Assembly: GCA_037447655.1 (NCBI GenBank)
Contig: JBBHKE010000993.1
Location: forward strand, 1 to 64,000
DNA length: 64,000 nucleotides
DNA from: Zygnema cylindricum
Lineage: Eukaryota > Streptophyta > Zygnematophyceae > Zygnematales > Zygnemataceae
Reading direction: 5' to 3'
The notes under the pieces were generated by a model. It worked only from the letters and a program-made list of their open reading frames with translations, did not search any database and was not told where the DNA came from. The stretch's first letter is position 1. Each line of letters begins with the position of its first letter. Both the position numbers and the translations under genes were made by a program. Positions 32,950 through 44,249 of the stretch are shown here, piece by piece.

Positions 32950-33792
32950 GACCACTAGGCCCTGAAGTCTTTAATATTCCCTACAAGAGTCCAACCATAA
33001 GACGATAACTCTCCTCGAGCCAGATGAAGAAACCGAGATAGCCGGCGTTCCACAACATCAGACCAAAGGAGAGCTGGACCGCAAAGTTTGCGCTCCGACA
33101 ACAAGAAGACACCGAATCCGCACAAACAACTCATGCACCACGGCATGTAGACAACAGTCTGGAGGGAAACCTTGCAGGCTGGCTTACGTCGGTAGATAAG
33201 GTAAGTACTTGATACAGGAAAAGATGAGAAGCTCAGAAACAGTTACCAGCATAAGCTATGGTCGAAAAGCAAACCCTAACTCAGAACTAGCCTGTCACTA
33301 ATATTTAGATCAAAACCCTAAGTCTCACAAGTTCGACAAATCCCGAGGAAAAAACTTGTCAGAAAGCGACAACGCTCCAATGTTGGATTCCCGTGTTAAA
33401 ACTTGTCATTTGTCCTAGCATGCCATTTGGCATTTATCCTATGCTTTGTGCTAACCGTACAGCTACACTAATTTCTATGTGTCTCTGAGCGTGCACGTTT
33501 CTATGCTCAAACGTTGCCAGTTCCTAGAGACGGCCGCTACGTGGCCGCCTTGGGATGCCTTACATCCACACCTCGAGGATAAAAACCCTCCCTACGCTAA
33601 GCAAAATAAATGCATGAACCTCCGAGGGTCCACGACTTTGACATTTGTCCCGTTAAGAGCCGTTGAGTTCTATATTAAAATGCCGTACCGCGGCCCCGTT
33701 CCATCGGGATTCCGTACAGACGTGTTACGTCAGAAAGGCACAATTAGTATGGGTTCAATCAATAATACCCGCCGACGTCTTACGGCATGACA
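32950..33792 (-). repeat. Gypsy 5' LTR segment lacking the last 245 bp
   Basis: Matches the first ~843 bp of the 1.1-kb LTR (TGTCATGCC at 33792). The remaining TATA-containing segment is absent here but present as an extra copy at the other end (24472-24716). The outer edge abuts the AACTT target duplication. Confidence 0.75.
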
Positions 33793-34742
33793 ACTTACTT
33801 CAAAGAATATATAGCATGGAGTGAGAAGTTGCACGGAACCCCCATTAAAACGACAAGGAGTGATAATAAAGGAAAATATACCTCTAACCTGTTTGAGGAA
33901 TACTTGAGGGATGAGGGGGTTCAACATCAAAAAAAATGTACTGTATAATCAAGAACAAAATGGAGTAGCTGAATGGTTGAACCGGACTTTAAGAGATAGT
34001 GTATGTAGTATGCTGGCCGACAAGAAAGCAGGGAAAAGGTTTTGGGCAAAAGCCATGAACTCTGCTAACTACACTAAGAATAGAGTCCTTACCTCAACCA
34101 TAAAAGGAATGACACCTTATGAGAGATGGGTTGGAAGGAAATCAGATGTTTCTCATTTGAAGGTATTCTGTAGTCAAGTTTACAGTCTTGATACGAATAG
34201 GAAAAAGAAGAAACTAGATGCCAAAAGGAAACCTGGATATTTTTTAGGATATGATGAGGATGTCAAAAGATATAGAATCTATGACTTAGCAATACAAGAT
34301 ATCATTCTAGTAAAACACCTAGTTGTCATGGATGAAGGGAAGTCATTTGATCCCTTTAAATATACGAAAAAGATAAGTGTCGAGCTCTCTGTCTAACTGG
34401 AGGGCTGGCCAAATTTCTGCAGATTCGGGGAAGCCATCGGTGCCATCGGTTTCTCCTATAGGTGGAGGACAAGACCCTCCAAATCTCCCAAGTCCTTCCC
34501 CAATTTCTCCTCTTCCGTCCACTCATCCCATTGGGATGTCAACTGAAGATTTCCCCACTCTAGCAGAATTCGTTGAGCGAAGACGAGCTTCTCGGCCATT
34601 TCCACCAATTAGGAGGGCTTCACATTCTCCTTCTTCTTATTCGGCAGCTTCCACTAACTCTCCTATAACTGGACCAGAGCATTACATTCTTGATCTCCTT
34701 GAGCATTTTGATATGTCTAAATGCAATTCTGTGCCTACTCCT
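33793..34742 (+). pseudogene. Copia-B element 2, integrase and linker, resumed after the gypsy insertion
   Basis: Sequence continues exactly where 23370 stopped (TYFKEYIAWSEKLHG). The integrase core has RSDNKGKYTS, then a stop, then the frame 33911-34396 with NQEQNGVAEWLNRTLRDS (the Glu is followed by Trp rather than Arg) and VGRKSDVSHLKVF. A Pro/Ser-rich linker follows (34377-34680), then a jump to the late RT word FDMSKCNSVPTPC, directly abutting an LTR. Most of RT and all of RNase H are deleted. Confidence 0.8.
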
Positions 34743-35700
34743 TGTAGAAATTAATGGAATTTTAAAGTATTTTCTAGGTCTGAATAGAAATAAGAAAGAA
34801 GCCGAGGCAGTCTACCTCTAACTTCTCTCTCCAACTCTCAAACTTGTCGCAGTCACTGAGAAATTGGAGAGGAAGCTAGAGCCATGGCTTACCAAGGTAA
34901 TCCAGAGGTTTACAGGAAAATATACTTTAGTTAGGGGTTTAATTTACTAAAAGATATGTGCCGGCCACAGGATATGATCCTAGTACCTACCGGCCGGCAG
35001 ACAGCCGGTAGCCTTAGCCGTTAAGTCTAGAAGTAGTGTTACATTTATAGGGTTTGATAATTATTTAAACATTTATACGTAGAAAAGTTCATTTAACTAT
35101 AACTGATTACGGGAGACATATATCCAGTAAATGTAAAAGTACGAATTCCGATACGGATAAGAAACCAATACCGCGCATATATTTCTTTAGTGAAACGAAT
35201 ACCTCGCATGTATTTATTACGGCTACGATTAAATGTGAATTTAATCGGACGGCCGGAATTAACGTCGAGATCGCGGAAGAGGATTTCGGCGGTTTGTGGT
35301 CATCGCCACATCGGATGACACGTGGCGGAATGACATTGGATCGCGGCATCTCCGAGGATTAAGGGAGCGAATCCGGACATACCACGTGTCGACATTTAGG
35401 CCATGTCGTACAATGGCCGTACATAAAGTACACCGGCTGCTGTAATTTTGTGTACGAAACTGAAATCTGATTGGCTCCGTACATCAGTAGATAGAGTGTG
35501 TGAGAGAGATAGGACTTAGAAAAATTAGAAGATAGGACCCTCTCTCCCAGAGAGCTTCTGTACAAAAGGTCAACTTTGACCCTCCATAACTTACTGCTCA
35601 GGGGAGCAAATTCAGAGATTCTTTTTGCTATCGACTCAGGGGAGTCTTGTCTTCACAAGGGTGAAGTTGGTCAGAGTTTTTGTCTGCCAGGGTGGCAGTT
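34743..35700 (+). repeat. Copia-B LTR with tRNA-like module
   Basis: Starts TGTAGAAATTAATGG and follows 21216-22241 (inverted) through TATTTTCTAGGTCTGA, the tRNA-like part, CATTTAACTATAACTG, the GTCGTACAATGGCCGTAC block and the GACTCAGGGGAGTC U5 hairpin. The right end is not sharply defined (about 35700). Confidence 0.65.
34968..35036 (-). other. tRNA-like module, second copy
   Basis: On the minus strand GACTTAACGGCTAAGGC (A-box-like) is followed about 40 bases later by GGATCATATCC (B-box-like). Antisense to the LTR, as in the other copies. Confidence 0.45.
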
Positions 35701-36558
35701 TTTTTTGCTGAAACACAAAGGGGTCAGGGTTATCCTAGAGGCTTCTTGGAAGCTGTCCACTTTGAGGACTTATGGAGGTCTCAGAGTTTCACTCCTCTTG
35801 CTCCTAACACCACCCTCACCAAAATGTCCTCCGATCGGAATGCCCAAGGAGATATAAGCTCAGTTTATCGGTCCATTATAGGAAAATTGATGTATGCTAT
35901 GCTTGGTACACGGCACGATATTTGCATCGCAGTTTGTCTTTTGTCTCAATTTTTGCATTGTGCCACTCAAACCTATATTCAAGCCGCCAAGCGTGTCTTT
36001 CGCTACCTCCAAGGCATAAAGCGTCTTCATCTCACTTTTTCCCATCTTTCTCCTCCCTCAACTTCCCCCTCTTCCTTTTTCTCGGACACTTCTATTATTG
36101 GTTTTTGCGATGTGGACTGGGGTAATTAACCCGAAGATCGTCGCTCCATTTCCGGTGTGTGTTTATCTTTAGGAGGCGGCCTTGTCTCTTGGTCGTCCCG
36201 CAAGCAAGTCACAGTTGCTCTTTCCTCGATGGAGGCGGAATATATGGTCGGTACTACCGCCACGAAATTGGCTATTTGGTTCCGACACCTTCTTTCCAAT
36301 CTCTCTTTTCCTCCTTTTTCTCCCACCTCCATTTTTTGTTATTATCAAGGAGTATTGGCTCTTATGAAAAACTTTATCCATCATACACGCACTAAGCATA
36401 TAGATATCCAATTCCACTTCACTCGTGACAAGATACTTGATGGCACCATTTCCTTCTCTCATTGTGCCACCGGCTCTCAACTTGATGATTTCCTCACCAA
36501 ACCTCTCCCTCGCCCCTTATTTCATCATCACATTTTCCATATCGGTCTTCGTGACTAA
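35701..36558 (+). pseudogene. Copia-C RT C-terminus and RNase H
   Basis: From about 35830: SSVYRSIIGKLMYAM, then DICIAVCLLSQFL, AAKRVFRYLQGIK and IGFCDVDWGN, followed by a TAA at 36127. The next frame continues in register with RRSISGVCLSLGGGLVSWSSRKQ, SSMEAEYM and HTRTKHIDIQFHF, ending LTKPLPRPLF. This is the Ty1/Copia RNase H with its Asp, Glu and Asp acidic residues. 35701-35830 has no recognised domain. Upstream pol is absent, so the segment is a 3' remnant. Confidence 0.85.
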
Positions 36559-36570
36559 CCATGCTTTAAT

Positions 36571-36580
36571 CGAGGGGGGG
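36571..36580 (+). promoter_or_regulatory. Copia-C polypurine tract
   Basis: CGAGGGGGGG immediately upstream of the LTR start TGTTGAAAT, the expected plus-strand primer position. The same tract is seen inverted at 52145-52154. Confidence 0.75.
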
Positions 36581-36960
36581 TGTTGAAATTCACTTAAAGC
36601 ATTCTACACTACTTGTTGTATTCTACACTACTTTAGTTTCTTACTCACTACGCTATTAGTCTAGTACTACGGGTTAGTGTTATTATAGTGTACTGTACAT
36701 ATCTTAGTTAGAATTGATGATTCTTACGTAGGAATCTTCTTTAACTTAGATTCCTTTTAGCGTACCTAGATGTACCTTCCTAAGTTATACCTAGATTAGT
36801 TGTACCTTTTAAAGCCTTTTCGGCTACCCTTTTTGCTTTGTCTTACTATAAGACTCCCGTGTGTATTTGTGTAAATTATTTAATTAAAAGACACTTAAAC
36901 GACAAACCTCTCACTTGTTTTTTTGTTTGCCGTTACTCTCTTGTCATTCTCTATCTTGGA
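36581..36960 (+). repeat. Copia-C 3' LTR
   Basis: Begins TGTTGAAATTCACTT. Homologous along its length to the inverted copy 51755-52144. The end is placed where that similarity fades (CTCTATCTTGG). A CTTACTATAAGACTC word conserved in both copies may hold a core promoter (TATAAG). Confidence 0.7.
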
Positions 36961-37439
36961 CTTTTTATTTTCTTTTGGCCTCTCTTTGTTATTTTTTCAT
37001 ATTACCTTTTTCGACATCTTATGACTTCACATTTAATAGCCACGTCATCAAGACAATATGCCACCCCAGCAGATTTTTTCCGATGCGTGGAAGTACGGAA
37101 GTGCGCCACGTGGCATTTTTATCTCTATGAGAAATTTCTCGGAAGCTGCCTTTGTGGGAAACAGTGAGGAGGGGGGAAAAAAGAAAAAAAAAATCTCGGT
37201 CAATGTTTTGATTTCTTTTTTTTTGTTTTTTTCTTTTCTCGGTTTTGGAAGAAAGAGGTTTTGAATACTCATAAATTTTATTTAGTTTAAAGGTTTTTTT
37301 TATATTAAAACACTAAAAACCCTGGAGAAAGACCAAAAAACACTTTCTCCTTTCAAGTAATTGTAACATGTAAAATCTTAGGTTAACTTATATCACCATT
37401 TTGTACTCTTTTAATCTACTTGTTTATTTACTTATTTAT
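36961..37439. other. Intergenic, pyrimidine-rich
   Basis: Sense and antisense frames at 37048-37272 have no resemblance to known families. Nothing supported. Confidence 0.4.
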
Positions 37440-38070
37440 TTTAAATGTATTTCTATTTGTTTTTTTTTCCAATTTTTTTGAATTTTTCGGCAATCACCCA
37501 TTTTTTGTACCGTGCGTAAAGGTGCGTCTCTATGTGCCAAACTAAGGGTTTTTCCTTGTCGTTTTCCTGTAAACCTTAGAGTCGTACCGCGTAAGATTTT
37601 ACCGAACAAAAAAATAGAAAAATAAGTTAAGGACATTTTCCATCATCATCGAATATAAGATGTGCTGCATGTTGTAGTTTTGTGTTCTTCGACCCACGGC
37701 CACACCAAAAAACGTCATCTTCAAACTTCTCTTTAAAACACAGGGTCGATGTGTTTTAAAACAATGTATTTTCGAAAAACAAATAGGAACACGTATTCGC
37801 ACATGAATTTTTTTTACAAAAATTTCTAAAGAATTCAAGCGACGGCGAAAGGTACACTATTCGTTATTTGTTGTCGGTTTGCGTCCATCAAAGTACACAA
37901 TTTGTTTTGTTTTGTTGCATTTCGTTCAGTACGGATTTTTTCATTTCAGGTCTGAAAATTCCGATGCCATTTAATGAAATCGTGAGAAATCTCTGAGGGT
38001 GCCCCATCAAGTCGCACACGCCGCCTCTCTCACGCAACCTCACATTCTCTCCTCCAAACTGCACTATTCC
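37440..38070 (-). repeat. Dispersed repeat R1b, inverted copy
   Basis: The reverse complement of the 2215-2640 / 5600-5900 block (GATGGACGCAAAC, GCTTGAATTC, TTTCTCACG, GAGAGGCGGCGTG). It extends further at its 3' side than the other copies. Confidence 0.6.
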
Positions 38071-38287
38071 TCATCCTGTCACGAGGCGACATCTCAACGC
38101 TGACCCATCCTGTCACGAGGCGACATCTCTACGCTGACCGGTGAGAAGTTGGAGAAAACAGTGAGTGTCGAAAAGTGAGAACGTGTAAAAATGTCACGCA
38201 AGGTTTTGCGACATTCAAAAGCATTTTTTTACAATTTGGTGCATCATCACAGATTGTACATTGGCGATAGTCGTCACTGGCATTGTC
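38070..38287 (-). repeat. Short tandem plus R1a remnant at the Copia-A insertion site
   Basis: CATCCTGTCACGAGGCGACA occurs twice about 36 bases apart (38072-38140). From 38210 the minus strand follows the R1a repeat (ACAATCTGTGATGATGCACC) up to the Copia-A insertion at 38287. Confidence 0.5.
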
Positions 38288-39051
38288 TGTTGTTCTACAA
38301 CCACCGGTGCAGGTGGAGGAGCAGCAGTAGTAGTAGAAGTAGACATGATACACTCTTAGAAGCTATCAAGAATCCTACCAAACAGCTGTTCTTAAGTGCT
38401 CACCACTTCTTATACAAGCATCCAAACCTCACAACACTCTATCAGAATATAGAGTAGAATAAACACTTATAACTCCCAAAGTTATAGCACAATTGACCCG
38501 ACAACACTCAAGATATAATACTCAGAAGTTTCCCAAAAATTGTCTACAGTTTTACTACTTGGAAGTCTGGATACATCATGTGTTCTGAGTCCTAAGTCTT
38601 ATACTAGTGTTGTACCGGCAATACCAGTGTACCTGAGAGGTACGTCAAGCTGCCAAGCTAATACTAAGCTACCACTGAGCTACCACTAAGCTACCATTGA
38701 GCTACCACTGAGCTAACTAGAATCGTATCTATCGTAGTTGCTCTATCCTGTACAGAATCACATTAAGAATATCAGACGTTGCGTTGTCCGTACGGACCAT
38801 ATCAAATATAATCGTGGTTGCCTTGTCCTGTCTGTGTTGCAGCTTCGCTGCTGCGCTGCTCTGCTGTATAGCAGCTGCTCTGCTGTATAGCAGTTGGGCT
38901 GCTGTATAGCAGTTGCGCTGCTGTATAGCAGCTGCGCTGCTCTGTTGTATAGCAGCTGCGCTGCTCTGTCTGTTGTTGTATAGCAGCTGAGCTGCTCTGT
39001 TGTATAGCAGCTGCGCTGCTCTGAGACTGAAAGCTTTCCAAAAAGACAACA
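38288..39051 (-). repeat. Copia-A element 2, 3' LTR
   Basis: TGTTGTC...ACAACA on the minus strand, 764 bp. Includes the GCTGTATAGCAGC palindromic microsatellite (about 38845-39020), ACTGAGCTACCACTAAGC-type short tandems (38660-38715) and a CT/ACT-rich end. Confidence 0.85.
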
Positions 39052-39063
39052 CTCCCCAAAAGC
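39052..39063 (-). promoter_or_regulatory. Copia-A polypurine tract
   Basis: GCTTTTGGGGAG on the minus strand directly before the LTR start TGTTGT. Confidence 0.65.
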
Positions 39064-39211
39064 TTTAGACTCAGTATCCCAACGCAGCTGCGGTGATACA
39101 CTAGCGCAGCACCGCAGCATAGCAGTATAGCAATTACCAAATCACCCAGTCCCACTATATCTCAATGGTGGATTTATCGCAGAGTGGCAGTATAGCAGTG
39201 CATCAATTCAA

Positions 39212-40760
39212 CTATTCACTTAATCCCACTACGTCCCTACAATACTTCAGCTTAGGAGCAGGAAGAGCTTTAGTGAGCATATCAGCAATCATTTTTGCAT
39301 CTGGTAAATAACATAATTTAATCACTCTAGAGAACACTTTTTCTCTTAGAAAGTGTAATCGTACATCCATGTGCTTGCTTTTGAAGTGATGACTCAGGTT
39401 AGAAGCAATGACAATGGCAACCTGGTTATCACACCAGATCACCTGTGGACCAGCTTGCATGTATCCTAGTTCTTGTAACATGGATTTTACCCATAAGAGT
39501 TCTTTGAGGGCCGAGCTTGCTGCCATATATTCTGACTCCATTGTCGACTGTGCTGTAACCTTTTGAAGTTTGCTGCTCCAACAGCAAGTACCGTTCCCAA
39601 TTTGTAGAAAGAATCCCGTGGTGGATTTCCGGCTTGGCATGTCGCCATAGCTTGCATCACTCCATGTTTGCAGCTTGACTTCTCCTCCGCCTAGAGTGAG
39701 TTTGAGATCTTTAGTTCGTGCCAAATATCTTAAGACTCTCTTTGCTGCATCAAGATCAGATTTTCTCGGATTTTCTAGACTCCTACTCAGTACCCCGACT
39801 GTTTCAGCAATGTCAAGACGGGTACAGTTCATGAAATATTTTTAGCTTCCCACTATCTGTCTATAAGGTATTATTGTCATAGGATCATTCTCCCCTGATT
39901 CTAAATACTCGCTAACAATGACACCTGGTTCTGTCTCTTCTCCCTCTAACTTCTGCCGAAACTCCATTGGAGTTAAACATCCTCCGGCCCCCCGCGTTCC
40001 GTACTCATCTAACATGTTTCCAATAGCCTCTTTTTGAGTCAATTTTATTATTTTCTTATTTCTGTCCCTCTCTACCTGGATACCCAAAATATATTTTGCC
40101 TCACCAAGGTCTTTCATCTCGAACCGTAAGTTTAGAGCAGTTTTGATTTTGTTAATTTCAGCCATTTATTTGCTAATTACTAGCAAATCATCTACATATA
40201 CTGCTATATACACTATCCCATTTTAACCCTTTACAACGTAGACAGAGTGATCAAAACTTATCCTTCGAAATCCTAGACTAGTGAAGAATTCATCAAGCTT
40301 TATATTCCACTGTTTGGGGGCCTGTTTTAGGCCTAGAAAGATTTTAGCAACTTCATACTAAGTGTTCTTTCCTGGTTCCACATACTTTTCAGGTTGCTGC
40401 ATGTAAATGGTCTCTTCTAGTTCTCCATGAAAAAAGGCCGTTTTTACATCCATCTGATGAATTTCCATATCATGTATAGCAGCTAGGGACAGCAAAATCC
40501 TAACTGTTGGAAATCTTACAACCGGAGAAAATGTTTCTTCAAAATCGATTCCTTCCTTTTGATTGTACCCCTTCGCCACAAGTCTGGCCTTATAGCGTTC
40601 AATGGTGTTATCGGGATTTAACTTCACCTTGAATACCCATTTCCTGCCGATCGCTTTTCGGTCTGGAGGAAGGTCCACGAGCTCCCATGTTTGAGCCTCC
40701 ATGATCGACTTCATTTCGTCGTTTGCCGCCTCAATCCAGTGATTCCGCTCTGGTGATGAG
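39212..40760 (-). pseudogene. Copia-A element 2 RT and RNase H
   Basis: RT frame 40358-40714: ETWELVDLPP-like start, KWVFKVKLNPD, RLVAKGYNQKEGIDF, ETFSPVVRFPTVR, MDVKTAFFHGELEE, ending at a TAG. The YVDDLLVISK catalytic box (about 40170-40200) is followed by a TAA. Frame 39842-40165 has the connection region (FEMKDLGEAKYILGI). Frame 39212-39832 is a complete RNase H (WSDASYGDMPSRKSTTGFF, STMESEYMAAS, WCDNQVAIVIA, KHMDVRLHFLRE). About four disruptions separate these, so no active protein is expected. Confidence 0.9.
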
Positions 40761-40765
40761 AAGGC

Positions 40766-42346
40766 CTATTGGATGGTCAAGGGCTCCCCTGAGACTGCCG
40801 AGTAGGCAAAGTGAGAGCTTGTTTGCAAGCGGCTGCTTGATCTTCTTCCCCCCGGAAATTCTGAGGCTGAGATCGTCGGATGCCGCGCATTGCGCTGATT
40901 AAGCTGGTTGCGATCTGTGTCTTGCTGATTGCGCTGGTTGCGATCCGTGTGTATTGATTGCTCTTGGTCCGTCTGGACCCGAAGTTGGTGAGGAAGTTGG
41001 AGAGAGTCTGACGCCGGAGTCATTACCAGATGTTGTGGAATCTGCGGGACAATTTCCTGCATGCAACCTAAGATGACATACTCCTGTACTTTTTGTTGCT
41101 TTTGCTGCTCTGTCATTTGAAATAAATCTATGGAGTCTAGTTCATCCTTAACAATGATGTTTCTAGCTACAACTATTTTTCTGCCTTTCAAACGCAAAGA
41201 CTCTATAACCTTTTGAGTGATCATCATATCCTAATAGAATACCCGGTAAACCCTTCGGTTCCATTTTCCATCTATCTGTAGACGTATCCAATATAAAGCA
41301 TTGACTACCAAAGACCTTGAAATGGCTAACATCTGGTTTGCTACCTGTCCAAATTTCGTAAGGAGTTGTTTCTACCGATCTGGATCCTATCCTATTTTTA
41401 ATATAAACTGCACAAATTTAGAGCCTCAGCCCAGAATTTCGGATCCACATTTTTATCTGCGAGCATAGATCTAGAGCTTTCCGTGAGAGTTCTATTCAGT
41501 CTTTCCGATACCCCATTTTGTTCCGGTGAATATGGAACAGTTAGTAGATGACTAATGCCTTCCTCGAGTAAAAAAGTTTCAAATTCTTTCGATGTATATT
41601 CACCACCATTGTCTGATCTGAGCTGCAAAATAGAGGACTTATGAAGTTTTTCAGCCCATGCTTTATAGTGTTTGAAGTGACCAAACACTTCACTCTTCTC
41701 CTTCATGAAGTAAACTTTTGTAAATCTGGAGAAATCATCTGTGAAGGTGACCATATATTTCATCCCTCCGGCAGATGGAACCTTCGCCGGACCAAAGACA
41801 TCCGAGTGAATTTGTTGTAAAAGTTTCGTTGACCGATGCTCAGACTCCTTAGGAAATGGCAATCTGTGGATTTTGCCTAAAGCGCAACCATCGCAGGTTT
41901 TGACCGGCTCATCTGTGATTGATACACCCTCTATTTTTCCAGCAATTACCATTTTCCTCAAACTATCATAATTTACATGGCCTAATCTTTTATGCCACAA
42001 TTCATCAGAGTGCAAAACACCGGAGTACAAAACATCATTCTCCTTAGTATTAGCCATATCCATGCGATACATCTTGCTACTATCTCTAGTACCTGTAACC
42101 GCAACCTTGCCATTTTTGCTAACAACTTGCCAACCATTTTTCAAATTAACCTCAAAGCCTTTGCTCTTTACCAACGACGTAGAAAACAGATTTTTCTTAA
42201 AGTCAAGCACAAATAAGACATTGTGAAGAGTCCTTTCAATTGCTTCTCCTTCTACATCAACTAGTAAGGACACATCACCCACAACACGAGTTTGGACACT
42301 CATTCCACAAGCATAGTAAATATTTTTCTCCGACGTTGCTTTCAGA
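40766..42346 (-). pseudogene. Copia-A element 2 integrase and linker
   Basis: Frame 41398-42303 contains the GAG-pre-integrase zinc region (LWHKRLGHVNYDSL, CDGCALGKIHRL), then HSDVFGPAKVPS, RSDNGGEYTS and PEQNGVSERLN (D, D, E). One extra T near 41412 shifts the frame within EALN-CAVYIKN, and one extra A near 41185 restores another frame, giving the Gln-rich linker 40766-41227. It starts at NLKA(T/S)..., directly joined to LTR sequence at 42348 by the deletion. Confidence 0.9.
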
Positions 42347-42347
42347 T

Positions 42348-43068
42348 TCTTAAGTGCTCACCACTTCTTATACAAGCATCCAAACCTCACAACACTCTAT
42401 CAGAATATAGAGTAGAATAAACACTTATAACTCCCAAAGTTATAGCACAATTGACCCGACAACACTCAAGATATAATACTCAGAAGTTTCCCAAAAATTG
42501 TCTACAGTTTTACTACTTGGAAGTCTGGATACATCATGTGTTCTGAGTCCTAAGTCTTATACTAGTGTTGTACCGGCAATACCAGTGTACCTGAGAGGTA
42601 CGTCAAGCTGCCAAGCTAATACTAAGCTACCACTGAGCTACCACTAAGCTACCATTGAGCTACCACTGAGCTAACTAGAATCGTATCTATCGCAGTTGCT
42701 CTATCCTGTACAGAATCACATTAAGAATATCAGACGTTGCGTTGTCCGTACGGACCATATCAAATATAATCGTGGTTGCCTTGTCCTGTCTGTGTTGCAG
42801 CTTCGCTGCTGCGCTGCTCTGCTGTATAGCAGCTGCTCTGCTGTATAGCAGCTGCGCTGCTGTATAGCAGCTGTATAGCAGCTGCTCTGCTGTATAGCAG
42901 CTGCGCTGCTGTATAGCAGCTGCGCTGCTCTCTCTGTTGTATAGCAGCTGCGCTGCTCTGTCTGTTGCTGTATAGCAGCGCTCTGTCTGTTGCTGTATAG
43001 CAGCTGCGCTGCTCTGTTGTATAGCAGCTGCGCTGCTCTGAGACTGAAAGCTTTCTAAAAAGACAACA
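42348..43068 (-). repeat. Copia-A element 2, 5' LTR (3'-truncated)
   Basis: Starts TGTTGTCTTTTTAG at 43068 and stops at GAGCACTTAAG, about 75 bp before the normal LTR end. Identical to the 3' LTR except for about one substitution (CGCAGTTG versus CGTAGTTG near 42693) and different numbers of microsatellite units. Confidence 0.85.
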
Positions 43069-43200
43069 TTGTCAACGTATACAATCGTCACGCCTTAAGT
43101 AACAACTTCGTTTGGTACACATAAGGACACCCGAAATCTAGGTCAGCCGGATATGCGCTAAAAAACAAAGTAAATTCTCTAAGTTTGAAGTACAAAGAGA
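43069..43200 (-). repeat. Dispersed repeat R1a, third copy
   Basis: The reverse complement of 2812-2945. The Copia-A element 2 insertion separates it from 38210-38287. Confidence 0.6.
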
Positions 43201-43391
43201 CGCACGCTAATACTTGTCGCAATTGGGTGCTCGAATCCGTACCCGACCGTTATCTAAACGCCCGCGCCGGATCCGTAACGAATTCGGGTGCCAAATTTTG
43301 GAGGCCGGTCAGATTCTGGCGGGTGATTCATATCCAACATTATTGTACTTTGTACTCTTGGTATCGCGGAAGGTATGAGGGAGATTATTAT
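43201..43391. other. Intergenic
   Basis: Nothing recognised; a 69-codon frame here has no family resemblance. Confidence 0.3.
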
Positions 43392-44199
43392 TAATAAGGT
43401 TATTGGATCAATGACACACTATATGTGTGCCTCTTAAGTTTACCCTTTGAACTAAAATAGTATCATTGACAAAAACTGATTTTCTCTTTCTTAAACATCA
43501 ATCAGCCACGTTAATTCAGGAATACATTAGAACAGGTACACGAATAATAAAATCCCCAGGTTAAAAATGTATTTTTTTCTATTAAAGATTCATAGTTATA
43601 TTGTATGTATGTGTGTTTGTGTGTGGTATTTTTTTATTTGTGTGTCTGCATATTTTGTGAAGGTTCAATGTGGACATTTTTCTTTTCTGCTTAGAAACTA
43701 TATGTCCTTGAATCAATATCAAAACGACTCTTCTTCTTCATATTAAACAACAATAAGTGACAATTTGTGGCAATGTTGCAAAAAAATAATTAATTGTCGT
43801 TGCTTTCTTCTTTCGCTTTTCAGGAATTTGCAAAAGTTCGAATTGTTACTGTTGCAGGTTTCAATTTTTAATAATGAACCACTAAAATTTCCTCTAAGTG
43901 CGGTTTTGAGTGTTACTTTGATTGAAAGTTATAGCCCTTCTAATTCGAGTGTTCCAGCCGATTATCTTTTTAAGCCGTCGTCTTATCGACTTCCCTATTC
44001 GAGTCGAATAGTTTTAGATAATAGTGCTTTGTGGATCCAGGTAGCCAAGTTTTTTTAATTTGGAAAAAACAAAACCCCTATAGGCTTGTATTTATTTTAT
44101 ATGGTTTTATGGTTTTTTATGGTTGAACAAGTTACTTTTATAAACTTGTGGGTACCTTCGTAATGCTCATAAAAGCTATGAAAATTGGAGGAGAAGTTC

Positions 44200-44249
<50 letters not shown>

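Larger units (their letters stand above)
23371..33792 (-). mobile_element. Ty3/gypsy retrotransposon with DNA methyltransferase and PHD finger
   Basis: A single insertion of about 10.4 kb into Copia-B element 2, flanked by the 5-bp repeat AACTT (23366-23370 and 33792-33796; equivalently 4 bp if the terminal A is counted in the element). Order on the minus strand: LTR segment (33792-32950), leader, Gag with two CCHC knuckles, protease, DNMT3/DRM-like methyltransferase, RT, RNase H, integrase, PHD finger, partial LTR (24716-24472), GC, full LTR (24469-23371). The order RT-RNase H-integrase defines the Ty3/gypsy class. Coding parts are broken by TAA, TAG and TGA stops and by shifts in homopolymer runs, so this copy is dead although all domains are recognisable. 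Confidence 0.85.
38288..43068 (-). mobile_element. Copia-A element 2, internally deleted, with recent LTRs
   Basis: Flanked by the 5-bp target duplication TTGTC (38283-38287 and 43069-43073), inside an R1a repeat. LTRs at 42348-43068 (5', lacking its last ~75 bp) and 38288-39051 (3', complete). The interior starts in the integrase region: the deletion removed the end of the 5' LTR, the primer site, gag and protease. Coding parts carry stops and one-base insertions, yet outside the microsatellite the two LTRs differ at only about one position, pointing to a recent insertion. Confidence 0.85.
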
